Source: Apostichopus japonicus
Taxonomy: Eukaryota; Echinodermata; Holothuroidea; Aspidochirotida; Stichopodidae
Length of the DNA: 64,000 nucleotides
Assembly: GCF_037975245.1 (NCBI RefSeq)
Contig: NC_092562.1
Coordinates: 16,970,521-17,034,520, forward strand
Direction: 5' to 3'
The translations under genes were made by a program, and so were the position numbers. The notes below the pieces were generated by a model, which saw only the letters and a program-made list of their open reading frames with translations, did no database searches and was not told the origin of the DNA. Numbering within the stretch: the first letter of the stretch is position 1; each line of letters begins with the position of its first letter. Shown one piece after another: positions 1-14,119 of this stretch.

Positions 1-100
1 CCGTCCGTCCGTCCGTCCGTCCGTCCGTCCGTCCGTCCGTCCGTCCGTCCGTCCGTCCGTCCGTCCGTCCATCCAGTCGTCCGTCCGTCCGTCCGTCTAT
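1..100. repeat. (CCGT)n microsatellite
   Basis: The window opens inside a tetranucleotide array of unit CCGT. It runs almost perfectly to about 68, is broken by CCAT/CAGT variants, resumes, and decays into CTAT/CTAG repeats up to about 150. The left end of the array lies outside the window. Confidence 0.95.
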
Positions 101-150
101 CTATATGTCTATCTGTCTAGCTAGCTAGCTATCTAGCTATCTAACTATCT

Positions 151-3100
151 ATATAGTAATACTATCACAGCGCAGTGACAAAAACAAATTTGTCTCTAAA
201 ACAGTCTTACTTTGTTGAAAGTAGCAATTTCTGTACCAAAATTATTCCTTTTTACACCTTACATTAATCAAATGTGCATGGATGATAAACAGAACTTATA
301 GTTCTCATTTAACGTGTAACAAAAATAAGTCAAATAAAATAGCAGTCAAAGTATAACACAGAGTTTAATAAGAAGGTCACATTTATCACGCACCTGTCAA
401 AAAGCAATATGTCAGACTTAATGAAAATTTTTATCTCTCGCATTTGAGGGAATTTATTTGAAGCATTTGCTTAACAGATCTCTGATCGAAATGTCACCCC
501 ATTCGATTTACTCGTTTGTCTGTTTATTGTAAGTAATGGAACGATAGAATCTTTCCTCATTGGCTTGTGCTATTATTTTCATTTTTTATGTATAGAAATA
601 GCGGTGCCATACATTTACTGTGTTACTGTACGTACGTGGTAACCATAGAAACCACATTAATTGTCACAACGTCACACTCAAAATGTATAACTTCTTTTTT
701 TTTCCATGTTTTCTTAATCAAAATAAAAATGTTGACTTTTCGACATTTTATAAACTGCTTATAAAGCTCTCATTATGCGCTGAATTAAGCAGTCAATTTA
801 CCTCACGTGATGTCTTTGTATTTTTGATATTATCATTTGTGGAATTTTATAAATAAATTGTAAATTATGTAAGCAAAATATTAAAGTATATAAAAAAGTC
901 AATAAAAAGAATTCAACTCTTCAATTGACACAAGTTTAAGCAAATCAAATTCCCACTTCCATCCATCCCACCCCTCCCTCTTCCTCCCACCCCAAACAAA
1001 ACAGAAGTGATTATATCAGAAATTATTTGACGAAATTTTCAAAATGATTTGTCTAAAATCATAATCTGATACGAGATGTCATTCCAAGAATTTAGCAACG
1101 AAAATCAAGATGCATCGACCCATACATAGATACCCGATATTTGTAAAACATTTTGCCAATAAAATGTCAATTTCGAGGGCGCTTTCATGTTTTTCTTATT
1201 TACTCCTCCATCTCCATCTCCACCTCCGCATCTCTCTCCACCTCTCTCTGTATTTCTCTTTCCCTCTCTCTGTGAAAACCTTACTAAGCTTGACTTCCCA
1301 CATACTCTATAGGTGAATATATACATACATATGTCTTATACCCTGTTATGATTTAACTTAGCGCATAACACACATGTTGTCTACTTCGTTGACAGATCTC
1401 CGAGCAGTCATTTGTCCACAGTGATTACTACTTTCTCATCCCAAACGTGAATTAACCACACTGTGCAGGTTCGATCTGATGATAACGGTATCATCCTCTC
1501 TGCATGCATGGCATACGATATAGAGAGACTCGCTCGACGATATTGTTGCGAGATATAACGGCGAGGTGTGTATGAAAACACACGTTCACGTCTACGGAGT
1601 GTGTATATTAGCGTTAGTGGAACATGATGTCTCCTACAGATGGGGTAAGTCAACAGATTACTGCTGATGTTGCATGAAGGATATTTTCGTATATATATTT
1701 TGGTGTATAGAATAAACATCATCTTGAGAGATCGGTTTCTTTTAATGAAGTCTGTCAAATAATATATGGAGGAGCAATTTATTTTTTGTGGTACCGGTTT
1801 CGAGTATATTAACTCGTTTCTTCATTATACCTGTATACATCATTAATCGTGTGCACAGGTTGGTTGTGAGAGGTGATTTGCGCTTTACGTTGTGTTAGGA
1901 TATACTAGATGAACACAGAGTTATAACTGGTAATGAAACCCTTACGATTTAAACCATTGATCCATTCTTTCATTCATTCATTTACTCCTGTTAATGTTTA
2001 TATAACATTAACACGTATATGCTATTAAACATACAAAAGAGGTATAAGTTACCACTGATTTGTTTTTTACATATTGTTATATAACTATACTTATAATTGT
2101 TAACAAGTGGTTGACTTGCTTTAAAGCGTAAAGGTCCTATAACGTTGACTTTGAAAATGTAAAATTCTTCATATGCATTAAAGCAAACTTTTGTAAACGA
2201 AGCCTTGGATCCTAATGCGTACATGCTACATATATTCATCTTATTAGGATAACTTTACACTAAAAAGGATATAACGAATTTAATAAATGAGTGACTGAAT
2301 AATGATCTTCCATGGTATTGACTTTAGTCAGATAGGCCTACATAGTATATTTTGGCGATTACTGATGTTGTAAACCAGGGGTTGCTGCTGTAGGTATATC
2401 CGTGTGAAAAAGTAGTTAGTTTTGGAGAATTTCGGTGACAAACAGGTTTAGAATTGTAATGAATCAACAAATCTTGATAACGCTGTAAATAGTCATATTA
2501 TAGGTGATGGAAAGCATTAAGACCAAAAAAGAAAAAAAAACCCAAAGTTGATAACTGTAGTTGGAAAGGTTCATTGCAGATAAAGCCATGCAAGTATTAA
2601 TTCAACTACAAGTTGCATATCTTTTATTCTGGATGTACATTGTTTTCTTATTCCTCGATTTGACTTATTTCCATGACGACCAAAAGTTCTTTCATCGAAT
2701 CCGCTTAATGAAGATAATACACGTGTAAAACATACATCGCTTAAAAGCGTGGAGAACACACTAGATCTCAAAGAGTCATCGATGAACACGGTATTATACA
2801 AATAACATCATGGCCTCATTTCCATGGCAACAGTTCATAATGAAAACTCTATTCATGACACTTGAACCTCACATGTTACCAATATTAACCGGATAGCGTG
2901 TGATTATTGGGCATAATGTAATACAAGATGGATGGTATGAAGTTACAATTTTGTTAATGCATGCACATGTTATAGCATATAGCATATTTAACTAATAGCA
3001 GATTATCTAACCTCCCTCTGACCACATCTTTTATGTTGATCTTTGTGTCTAAGTTTGGTCTGTTTTCGGTTCAGTCGTAGACGCTCTAGTAACTGCATCT

Positions 3101-4032
3101 TCAAGAAAACATTAAATATACTTTCAGACTATAAAACTATATCTTCATGTACCATTTATTAGCCCAATTTAGGTAAATTTCTAGTTAAATATTTCATGCA
3201 TGTCAAAATGTTAACTGTGGCATAGCACTCAAAAACGCAATCCAGAAGAAGGGTAAGATAAATACGAACAAGAAAAGGTTGGACATTTTTGACACTCGTC
3301 AGGGATTTAAAGAGTATTATAAAATATCTTGCGAATGAAATGAATTTTTAAGAACAATTTCAAGTTGGTAATATGAGGACAAGTTAATAAATCATACCCT
3401 TAACACGGTAGAATAGCTGATGTCAGCCTCGGGACCATGTTTTCAATTAGCCATGCACTATTAATTTCAACGACCTCTTCGGATAAAAAAAAAGGTTTAA
3501 TCTCTGTCTTCTATTGGTCCCAGTTCTGCTCTTCTTAACAACCTTTGGTTTTTCTTGCGTATAAAATTTATGATTTGTCTTCAAAAGAAGTTAAACCGAA
3601 ATATTGATGTTAATTTCATGGAAATAGGTTACCAGGGTTTTGCAAATTTGCAATAATTAAAAAATCGACTCTTAAGAAGGTTTTTTTTTTATTGTGGTTA
3701 GATTGATTGGTTTCAAGTGGGATAATTGATAGTTTGTTGAAAAATGTAGTGATCGAATGAGGCAGGTGGCAATAAGATGACGCGAGCAAAAATGACTCTA
3801 AATGTTAAAGGAATTGATGAAACCGTCTACAATATCGTTTGAACTGTTTGGCAATGTATACCTTACAACATTTACGTGGTTTGGTTAACGGAAAGAAGGT
3901 GAACCAACGTCTACGATACTCGGTTTTTAAGTTCGTGAACACGTGATCGGCTTAATAACTTTTATAGACGAAGCAGTGTAATATATTTCTTTGAAACCGT
4001 TGAACATGTAAATGGGGAGGGTGGGAGGGGGA
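151..4032. other. non-coding stretch, no supported gene
   Basis: AT-rich sequence with many short open frames of 60-116 codons that lack codon bias, recognisable domains or consistent splice signals. There is a small (CTC)n-rich stretch near 1205-1270. I see no RNA gene and no clear transposon. It may be an upstream intron of the membrane-protein gene, but I cannot find an exon here with good signals. Confidence 0.5.
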
Positions 4033-4308
4033 GATTCTGTCCACAGCGGAACATTGATCTACGCTTACGTAATTACCTACTGTTCGATGAATATTCATGA
4101 AATTTGGATTGTACATATATATATATATATCCCTATATATATATTTATATATATATATATATATATATTATGTATACATATATATATATATATATATATA
4201 TAGATAAAGATATATATATATATATATGTACAATCCAAATTCATGAATATTCATCGAACAGTAGGTAATTACGTAAGAGTAGATCAATGTTCCGCTGTGG
4301 ACAGAATC
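4033..4308. repeat. large inverted repeat (palindrome) around a TA-rich centre
   Basis: The left arm begins GATTCTGTCCACAGCGGAAC at 4033 and runs to about 4115. Its near-perfect reverse complement runs from about 4228 to 4308 and ends GTTCCGCTGTGGACAGAATC. The arms are about 80 bp and differ by a few substitutions. The central ~110 bp is mostly TA dinucleotides, so the whole could fold into one long hairpin. It could be a foldback or MITE-type element, or an inverted duplication seeded at the (TA)n tract. No coding content. Confidence 0.85.
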
Positions 4309-5415
4309 AGCCTCGCCTACTATAATATATTGCTGTCTAGTAGCATGAACTATGACATATATTTGTTTTACCAAAAGGTCCTTTATAGAACAAGAAACTT
4401 CGAAGCACGTTCACATATGCAATTATAAACTGATCGTAACTGAAATGGAACAAGACAAGAAAAAACACACACTCTCTATTATCAATAAAGCCCCCCCCCC
4501 ACCGCCCCTCCCCCCTTGACTCACTTGAGTTGAACAGTGAATTGTAATTGCAATAAGTATTTTACATATACATTTACATATATGCATTATTTACATATAT
4601 GCATCACCGTACTTTCTATTATCTAGAGATTAGTTTTGTCAATCTATGCAACCACGAATATCATGGTAATATATATATAGCGTTACCACAGAGGTATAGC
4701 TAGTTTCAACGTTTCATTAGAGAAATTTAAAGTATCGGTGTAATATATAGTTACCTCTATGTATAAAAGGAGTCTGGGCGGTATATTGACCACAGTCCAT
4801 GGGCTCGGGGTCAATTAAAGGACCAATTAATAATTAACGTAAGGCAAAGGAGGCAGGTGACATTATTGTCTCCTGATGCCTCTGTCAGCCTTTATACCAC
4901 ACATCAAAATTTAACACATTCAATTATAAATTTGGTAGGAAATAAACAGAGAATATATAAATGTTGTCTATACATACAGATACACGCACACACTCGCACA
5001 CATGCACTAACAACGAGTCATTGTACTATTGCAATATTTATTTCGCACAAATTCATCTCAGGTTTTGTCACTGTTTTACTTGAAATATGACGGTTAAGTA
5101 CTTCATTTAGACACGAATAGAGTTTTGTAAAGAAAATTACATCTCATTGGCCTGTTTACATCTAGACAAGATAGATGTACAATGAATGGCTAATGATCAA
5201 TTCGTAACCTAATTTCCACGTAAATCGGAAGATCCATCAATAACGCGGATGTGCTTTTGTGCAATCGCTTATATTGCCACGTGCAAAAAGAAGTCGTTGA
5301 TTATTAACACAGACATAAGCATTAAATAACATAAGCATAGAATAAGCATTAAAATGACTAATCGACACCGAAGTATACATAGGCTCACGTCATCTATATC
5401 TATCTATATCTATAT
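4309..5415. other. non-coding stretch
   Basis: No gene is supported. It holds a poly-C stretch (about 4491-4516) and short ATATGCAT-type repeats near 4565-4605. The open frames here are short and unremarkable. Confidence 0.5.
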
Positions 5416-5692
5416 ATATGTATAAATATATATATATATATATATATATAAAGATATATAAAGATATATATCTATCTATCTATCCATCTATCCATCCATC
5501 CATCCATCCATCCATCCATCCATCCATCCATCCATCCATCCATCCATCCATCCATCCATCCATCCATCCATCCATCCATCCATCCATCCATCCATCCATC
5601 CATCCATCCATCCATCCATCCATCCATCCATCCATCCATCCATCCATCCATCCATCCATCCATCCATCCATCCATCCATCCATCCATCCATC
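5416..5692. repeat. (TA)n followed by (CTAT)n and a long (CCAT)n array
   Basis: A (TA)n tract at about 5416-5470 passes into (CTAT)n and then about 200 bp of nearly pure CCAT units (about 5490-5690). It is open in all forward frames and three reverse frames (HPSI/MDGW-type repeats), so those open frames are artefacts of the array. Confidence 0.97.
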
Positions 5693-5699
5693 TATCTTA

Positions 5700-8660
5700 A
5701 TATATATCTGTCTATATATAAATCACACGATGTTTTTGTTTGTCATTGGAAACAGAAGAAATATGTTAGGAAAAGTTTTGGGCCAAAATGTTTTTGGAAT
5801 GTGATTTAGACATATAAAGGCTTTCCTTAAGGTTAATTGGATACTTATCCTTCGGCCGAGGTTCATTAGAAAAGCTTAAATCCCAAACAGTTCGGCTTCA
5901 TGTACTTTTCTTATGTTTTTCTTTGCGATCGCACACCACTAAATAACATTGTTTGCGTGATCAAAGTTTTCAACAACTTCATGAAGATCGATTGACCAAT
6001 TGGATGTTATTGTGACTGATTTCTCCCCCCCCCCCCTCCCATCTTTGTAGAACAAGTTCTTAATTCATTGAATTAAGTTGACATGAAATCCTTTCGTATA
6101 TGCAGTACTGGTCAATATTTGCCACAATTCCACGTCTCTGTAAAACGACATCTCCCGTTTTAGTTTGTTGAATTTCATTTTTGACCGACCACTTAAAGTT
6201 GCCGTTCTCAGGAATCGATTTGTATTCAGATCAATGATTCAATTGATCAATTAAAGTCGATAGTAGAACTAAACTGTCCATCATTATTCAGTCAATATTT
6301 TATTTAATCGATGACATTGGACATTAAATTACAATAATCAAGAGAGGCAAATAGTTGAAGTTTAAAGGTCATGTATAAAATAAAGTCAATGGCTAAATTT
6401 TCTTGCATTTCGTTCGGATTGATCTCGATATTGTGCGTAAACAATTCACCTGATTTATGTGAAAAGACAAACAAACCCTAGAAATCTACAGTAGCTCTCA
6501 ATCTCCAAAATGTAAACTTAAAGGACATGATTGTTGGGGTTTTAAGTACTCTGCCCTCAATCCGTTTAAGAGGTTGACTGAGCTTCATTTGTCACGCACA
6601 AGGGATCCCAGGATCCCAGGATTTTATAAAGGAGGTGTGGCAAAATTTTAGACGTCCAATGGTGCACTCTGAAGCATATTTAGATTATAAATTAGGTTTA
6701 TAATTAGGTCTAAACGAAAGGATGTAATAAGAACTACTTGTGGTTTGTGTGTGTGAGGTTGCACCCACGCAATAACAAAAAGAAAAATGTCTATCATTCT
6801 GGTAAATTCTGAGACTTTTTCAAACCATTAATTTCAACAGTTAGCCTAGGATTGCCACCTTTTCAAAACAGATTTGGAAAGAGGGGCTACATGCTACTTC
6901 TAGTGTATGATTACTAGTAGTAGTAGTACCTATCCTCTCACCCCCCCCCCGCCCCCACGCTCCAGGGACCATACTTCATTCTTCCGACTAAAAATACCAC
7001 CGTGACGTCATTCAAGGGCACGTTACGAGATTAAGTTCACGGCTGTGTATATGCTTTGTTGCTAGGTGACATGTCTAGCACATTGCTTTCAACATTAATG
7101 TAAATCAAGCCCACGACGCATAGCTCGTCTCGAGGTAATTATCAAACAAGTTTGTATCAAGTTCCATCGTGGGAGAGTCAACTTCGCGCCAAGATTTGCA
7201 ATAAAAACCATGGAAACGTTCGTGAAAAGAAGAAGCATATGCACTATTCCTATATTGAGATATCACACTTCCGTTTTTAAAAACTCATTTGGGTTGGATT
7301 CTTAGCTTAAAGGGATGTAATGTTTAATATCCAATTCCTATAAGCCACTAACCTTCTTCCGAGAGAATAAACATGTCAATGAAACAAACAAAAAGAAGGA
7401 AAACATGAAAGAAACCGAGAACATTTTGCAACCAGAACGTTACAATTCTGCATTGCAATTTTTCGTTGTCAGCTGTGTCTGTTAACGGTGGTTTATTTGA
7501 ATGTGTTTTGCTAGCAGACTATACCCATAGAAGTGATTCTGTTCCAGCTAGCTGGGCAGAGCCAATAGGCGCCTTCAATGAGGCATAGCAAGGCGAATTG
7601 GTATCCTAAACATTAAGGTTAATGTGTAACCTTACGGTCATACATCAATTACAACCACCCCCCCTTCAACCCGTGCACCATCTACCTACCCTCCTCCTCC
7701 TCTCCCCTGCCAGTGACTTTACAGGCACGGAGGAACGTAAGCTCATCAAGACATTAAGCTCATCGAGTTCATCAAGAGATTATCTCATCAAGTGCCCCAC
7801 GTCCATCCATAAGATTAATACAAATCAAGATTTTAAGGGCGTCAAACCCTCATGTTGTTTTCTTTTTAACCAAGTATTAACTATATGCATTTTATCTCTC
7901 TATTTTCTGCTCTTGTTGTTGTAGTAGTAGTAGTAGTATTTCTTCGTCTTTCCATTTTCTTAGCCTTTACATTTTTATTTTTACTCTGATGAAAAAAAAA
8001 GTCGATCTCTGAAAAATTCTGCTTACAAATTCACTCTAGTGTCTCTTCCTTTTCAGCTACGATATACTCACGTCTTGTTGAGTTCTGTTTAAGTCGAGTT
8101 TGATTTAACGCCCAATATAATACTTATTTAAAATCATACTGATAAACTACACTAGCCTAATTTGTATTGCACTGCAAATTGGTTTATGACGTCATTTGAC
8201 GTCATAATTAGATGAATCATGCACGTCAACTTGTTCTGTAGCCCTTGACGATCATTCTGATCATTTACATCTTATTATGTTTTTTCTTTACCTTTAAGCT
8301 TTTAATCCTTTTGCCACATCAATTAACTATCATATATTTTTTTAACAATGTAATAAAGGTATGTATAGTATGCAAAAGTCAGTTTTATCTGACACTGGAT
8401 GTTTTCGTAAATGCCGAATACATTCACCTACAGTTACCGATCCCTATGCTTGAACTGAAATTTAAGAATATTCACTTACAGTCGATGGTTGTTGAAATCT
8501 TCCCCGTTCATGTGCTATATAGCCAAGGTAATTTCCGCCGTACTGAGATCGTTCATTAGGGATCAAATTTGTTACTGATTTGTAAATAATAGCCCTTCTC
8601 TTGACATGTCAATTGGTACCAGATTAATAAACTAGAGCTATAAGGAATAGATTTCACATG
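5700..8660. other. non-coding stretch, no supported gene
   Basis: It contains poly-C runs near 6025 and 6942, a short GGATCCCA direct repeat near 6604-6620 and a (GTAGTA)n patch near 7920. A 104-codon open frame at 8245-8559 has no recognisable domain and no supporting splice or start context. Any upstream exon of the membrane-protein gene hidden here is beyond what I can resolve. Confidence 0.45.
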
Positions 8661-8700
8661 GCGTGTTTAGGTTAATCAAATGTCAAACGACACGTGATAT

Positions 8701-8703
<3 letters not shown>

Positions 8704-8755
<52 letters not shown>

Positions 8756-8905
8756 ATACTAGATGAGACTAGTGGAACACTAGTAGTTGTAACTCGGAGT
8801 TTCACGCTTTGTAGCGATCTTCAGACAACTCATCCTTATATTAACATATATTCCGCTCTGTCCAATGGACATAGAGCACTCTGCGCCAAGATAGACGCCA
8901 ACCTA

Positions 8906-8937
<32 letters not shown>
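8704..8937. repeat. two (TA)n tracts flanking a unique 160-bp module
   Basis: (TA)n at about 8704-8751 and about 8911-8937 bracket a non-repetitive segment. The segment contains paired words such as ACTAGTGGAACACTAGT and TCACGCTTTGTAGCGATCTT. The right tract ends about 50 bp upstream of the membrane exon's splice acceptor. Confidence 0.8.
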
Positions 8938-8939
<2 letters not shown>

Positions 8940-8987
8940 TTCTTCTTTCCTTTTTTTTAAACGTTTGTTCTTTTGTTTAATCCGTAG

Positions 8988-9139
8988 GGCACCGGATGGC
9001 AAAATGGTCTGATCGGAAGCCCTCTCTTGGTTCTGTTGATTCTATTTGTCGGTGTAGTGGGCGGACTGTGTCTCGTTATTGGGGTCATGTATTTCTGCCA
9101 ATACTGTGTTCGAAGAAAGACACAACGAGGTCCAATACG
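8988..9139 (+). CDS. exon: transmembrane segment of the membrane-protein gene
   Basis: A pyrimidine-rich acceptor (TTTGTTTAATCCGTAG) precedes the exon and a GTTAGT donor follows, leaving two bases of the last codon (phase 2). The 50 complete codons begin GTGWQNGLIGSP. Then comes an uninterrupted run of Leu, Val, Ile, Gly and Phe from about residue 11 to 37. A Cys/Tyr pair and the basic cluster CVRRKTQRGPIR follow, the usual arrangement of a single-pass helix with a cytoplasmic stop-transfer signal. The two cytoplasmic cysteines beside the membrane (residues about 38 and 41) are possible palmitoylation sites (inference). It is open in phase with the exon at 22575. The upstream exon, which would end in phase 0, was not identified. 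Confidence 0.8.
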
Positions 9140-9867
9140 GTTAGTAATTTTTGTCATAAATCAATCATCTCCTGCATGTCCAGATCATGAGTACCCGTTA
9201 TGCATTCTGGCCCCCCCCCACTCGACCACCCTCCACTCCCTCCTCAGTAGACATAGGTGAGAATAGCATTACGATTATTTTGATTTGTCGTCGTTTATTC
9301 TTTAGCACTATGAACGCCAGAAAATGAAAAAAATTGGTCAAAAATTCCTTCTGCCAAGCAACCACAGACAGTCAGAATATTCATGACGTTATTAACACCT
9401 TGCATCCACCGATAACCCATCTTGATTAATTAAATATACCTTTTCAGTGTTAATATGCCCCCCTTAAATCGCATTGATATAATTTGGTCTTACTCAAAGA
9501 CAGAAATGATAAAAATTTGAAACCATTTTAATACAAAAAAATAAACTTAAAAAATTATGTGCATTTTGCCATGCATTAAATTTCTTTTTTAAAGGTACAT
9601 TAATTAGTAGTGTATAGAGCCTAAAAGGTTTGACACAATTTACAATTCTTCACAACACTAACAAATTGCTACAAATTAGGTAACTCTTTTGGAAACAAGC
9701 AAAAATGTTTTTCACTAATAAAGCTGTTTTCCTATGATATACTTTCATCCCTATCCATTAATATGTTCCCCTTTATATTGGGACAGGGAGTATAGAGTGA
9801 CTCAAGAAACGTTACTATAATATAGTGTTTCTTCTGTCTCATCATATGCAGATATATGACAACTTCG

Positions 9868-9924
<57 letters not shown>
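9868..9924. repeat. (TA)n microsatellite
   Basis: Nearly pure TA dinucleotide tract, interrupted once by TTTA. Confidence 0.95.
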
Positions 9925-9928
<4 letters not shown>

Positions 9929-10559
9929 CACCCATGTTATCCATCAAGAAACCTATATACATAAATAAATAAATTAATATATAAATAAGAATAAACCATT
10001 CAAGAATAAGTGCTTAGACGATGCCATATATTTTGTGATCTTGTCCTCCACATGAAGACGGATTTTTACCATAACTGTTTGAGTGGACGTGTTGGGTGGG
10101 GTGGCTGGTTGGGGGAGGGGGTTAAGGTGGGGTTGCTCATCTAATATTTATCTATCAACAAGGATAATAATGATAGTTGGGATTGTCTAATAATCCCATC
10201 TATATATAATTTCATTTCATTATTTACTATCGGTATTCTATGGAAGTGTTGTACACAATCTTCTCTTTTCCCATCTTCCTGGTGGAGAGTGGGAGGGGTG
10301 GGGCCGGGGGGGCAAGAGAGACGAAGAAGAAATGAGGCTCAAAGATAAAAGACGGACAATGGGTAATGGAAAGGAAATAGTTTTAGGAGAAAAAATAGCT
10401 GTACTTGGGTAACAACTACTTTACTTTGTTTATAATTTTATGATATATTTTGTGAGGTATGGGGTCTGCAGGAAAGTGTCAACAAGCCCCCCCCCCCCCC
10501 ACACCGCCCTACGACACACACCAATAAATACAGCTGCAGATTATAGTTAACAACCCTTG

Positions 10560-10563
<4 letters not shown>

Positions 10564-10612
<49 letters not shown>
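10564..10612. repeat. (CA)n/(TA)n microsatellite
   Basis: A short CA tract passes into a pure TA tract. Confidence 0.95.
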
Positions 10613-10614
<2 letters not shown>

Positions 10615-13600
10615 CTTTTCTTTTGTAACTATACTGTATAATGTGTTGAAGGTGGGTAATACAATGGCGTATGTCCTTAATAGTTGGTACCACCTCCCTC
10701 ACCTCTCACTAAACATGGGAATTCTGGATGAAATGTAGGGTTCTTATTGGTAGATTGTATTAACAGTTGTTACAAAGCATACATGTTTCACAGTTGTAAG
10801 ATACGTTAAACACCATAACATAGACTTTCATATGGAAAATATGATGGATATGATGATCATCTCCATCGATATAATTTTAAAATAAACATACAGATGTTTT
10901 AATAAAAACACCCTCTTTGACAACACTTTATTCGATAACGATGATTTAATAAAAAAATGATTTATAGTTTGACAAACACTGACGGGTGTGCAAATGGTGA
11001 TCTATCATAAAAAAAAGGCTCAGTAGCACACCCCCCCCCCCCCTCCACTCCTAAAAAAAAGACAGATGGAAAAAATATAAGCTGTCAGAAAGAATGTAAA
11101 ATATAACACCAATACTGTAGCGCTGTTTTTTTCTAACATGTCTACCGGCAAAGCTCGACGCATGCGCGATAAAGATATTGCCTATACAGTAATGTTTTTT
11201 TGTTTAATCTTTTTTTTTTGTGAAAATTTTTTATTTTCAAAGCACATCAGAAACATATGTCATTGAAGGATATTGATGGACAGAGAAAGGATATTTTCTG
11301 CCCTGAGGTAGAAATGACTGCTATAAGCTGTTTATAAAAAGCGCGTGTTTGTCATTTAAGCCGTTAATTGCTTCCACCCGTCTTACGGCGTTGCAAAATG
11401 TGTCAAACCACTGACTCTTTTACTCAGTGTATATCAGGCAGGACCTAAAGGAAGTCACGTTATTAAAAAATAGAGAAACATAAAATGTATATTGAAAGAA
11501 GAAAAAAATCTTTCGTGCGAATATCTCCATTGAAATTGCTATATTTCCCATGCAAAAGATATAGCTAAGTGTTGCTTCACTTTTCGTTATAGAATATATT
11601 CTTGAAGCAAGAAATGAAAAAAGGGGGGGGGGAGCAAATGATAATGATAAGATAAAAAATAAAGTAAAGTATGCAAAGATTCAAAGTGTAAAAACGTATA
11701 TTTAAACTTTTCTATATTATGTTTTATCAGAGTGATGTATGAAGGATTTGCATGAAAGATGTAGATATAAATCTAGGAGATTTATCTATTTTTTTTGCAA
11801 GATTAATTTGAATACTGAACCGTGGATGTTGGTGACCTCCATTTTCATTTTAAAAGATTAAAATCAGTCGTATTTTCCGGTTGTCTCTGATGTATGCACG
11901 TGTAGGTAATCCGTTATCACCGTCCGTTTAACATTAACCAAGGACTTTTCTGAAGCTGTGATATAACGGTAGATTAAGATTAACAAGTGGTATTCTACGA
12001 AAAAGTAAAAATTGTCAAAAATATTTCTTATCAGATATTTAAGGAATCATCCTTTCTTAATGGAGTTCTTTGTGTTTTACGGCCAAACCTTAGCAATTCT
12101 ATTGACTTAAGTTTCATTTATTTAGTTTTTTGTTTGGCTTGAGGGTATATCAGTAACTTGAAATCACAAGTAACATTATGTGACGGTAGTACATGTACAT
12201 GTAATTGTGTCAGGTTTTTCAAATATTTCGAAAGTACATTTTTATACTATATAGTCTTTCTGAAATTTGACAAAATTAACAACATTTCCAGTCTAACCTG
12301 TGAACATACGATTTACATAATGTCGATTATTACGTCACAATTTATAATTCCATCCCAAAAAATATGGAACGCAAGTATAACACAACGAGAAACACCTTGT
12401 AACGTTCAAATGTCAGTTTCGTTCCTCTTGACTTGTACGTGGACATGAATAATTCATTAGTTTTGTTTTAATTTAAAAAGCCTTGATGAACATCATGTCC
12501 CTGTTATCCTACAGCCGCAACATATATTGTTTGCATCACCCATGTATCAGTAAACATTGTCTACACATCATCTTTGCATGACAACATGGTCATATCTTTA
12601 TATTAACAACATAACACCCTTTTGGCGTTCCATACTTTAAAGACGTTATATGACGGTATTGTTTCTAATATTTCTAATATTTGGTTTTCCAGGTAGCACT
12701 GAAACTTGAATTCATACATGACATCATATAATGTCATCAAACCTGGCGAGATTCGGTAACTCCAAAGATAACATTGATTGCAATTGAATCAATTCCAATT
12801 TTTTAGATTGAAAAAAAGTAATAAATTAGTTACAGCGTTGACCCTGCAATCTGTGAAATTATGACAGAAATAACCGTATTATATTGCATTCACCCAGTCG
12901 CTCCCCAACTCTCTTGACCAACCCATTCTTCAGTCAGACATCCGGTATAAAGATCATTAAAAATCGAGCCAGCGACCTCCTACGGCGATTCCTCAACATT
13001 ATCACAAGTTGGATTACCGACTTAGTTAGAGATGCAGTGATAATTGTCCGTCCAAATGTCTGAAAGCACAGACTTCTAAAACGACGAGGTTTCCAAACAT
13101 GATTATTCTTCTATGCAGTTGTCACCTTTGCCATTTAAACTGCAAGTAACGGGTCTTCCTGTGACGTCATCTGTTCAACAACAAAGAAAACGCCAAATTA
13201 AATCGCAAGTTGTTGAATTTTACTATTCGAGCCTACGCTTTGTAAACGGAAGCAAACGCTACCGTTATAATTACAGAATTGCATATTGACTTTGTTTTAC
13301 ACATTATGAAAACCATGTTTATCGAAAGGAAAACTATAACGCGACGTAATTTGTTTTTTAGTCTCTGTGGTTGGCTTCATTTTTAAATTCAATAACCAAG
13401 CGAGAATATTATCTGCAGTAAAGCTTACAAAATTCGCTTTGATTTGAGCTTCTTTACTTCAGATAAGTGATCTAATTTTAAGAAGCGTTGCATTGTTTGT
13501 TTAATGCTTCAACGTCACATCTATAGAATAACTTCATTACGTCAAATTTCCTTAGCAACGAGAAAAGGCCATCCTCGTCGCGCAGTAACATTGTTGTTTT

Positions 13601-14087
13601 AATCGGGAAATTAAGCGTAATTTTATATTAAATCGGGACTGACATAAAAGTTAAAATAACTGCCACCATTTCACTTTTATCTTCTAAGCTAATACCATCT
13701 CGTGGGCAAGATGTTTAGTTTCGTTACCATGGTAACCATATCTCGTAATTAACTCTTTTTTCCAAAAGGTCTTATTCGTACTTTGAAATTTCTTTAAGGG
13801 AAAAAAAACATACAGACTTCGAAAGCTATTTTTAAATTGCTTTCCGTTATTAAACGGAAGTCAATCAAATAAAGTAGAATTATTTTTATCCTTGCCCAAA
13901 TTAAAAATTGCTGTGAAAATGTGGTATGCTTCAAAAACCGACGGCTTGCTGACTCTCCTTTGATGAAAATTTCCCAATGTTTTTTTTTCCCGTCGACCAA
14001 CCGACAATTTTGCTTTAAAGTTAGGCTATACTAACTATTATTAAAAGAGTTTCCTGTGTGAACAATCTTATTTCCTATTTTTTCTTT

Positions 14088-14119
<32 letters not shown>

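Noticed and set aside
1639-1644. Five-base microexon between CTCCTACAG and GTAAGT
   Set aside because: Too short to support without transcript evidence, and it matches no frame requirement.
5418-5804. 128-codon frame with His-Pro-Ser-Ile repeats and its antisense Met-Asp-Gly-Trp frames
   Set aside because: Direct product of the (CCAT)n array. No start context or unique domain.
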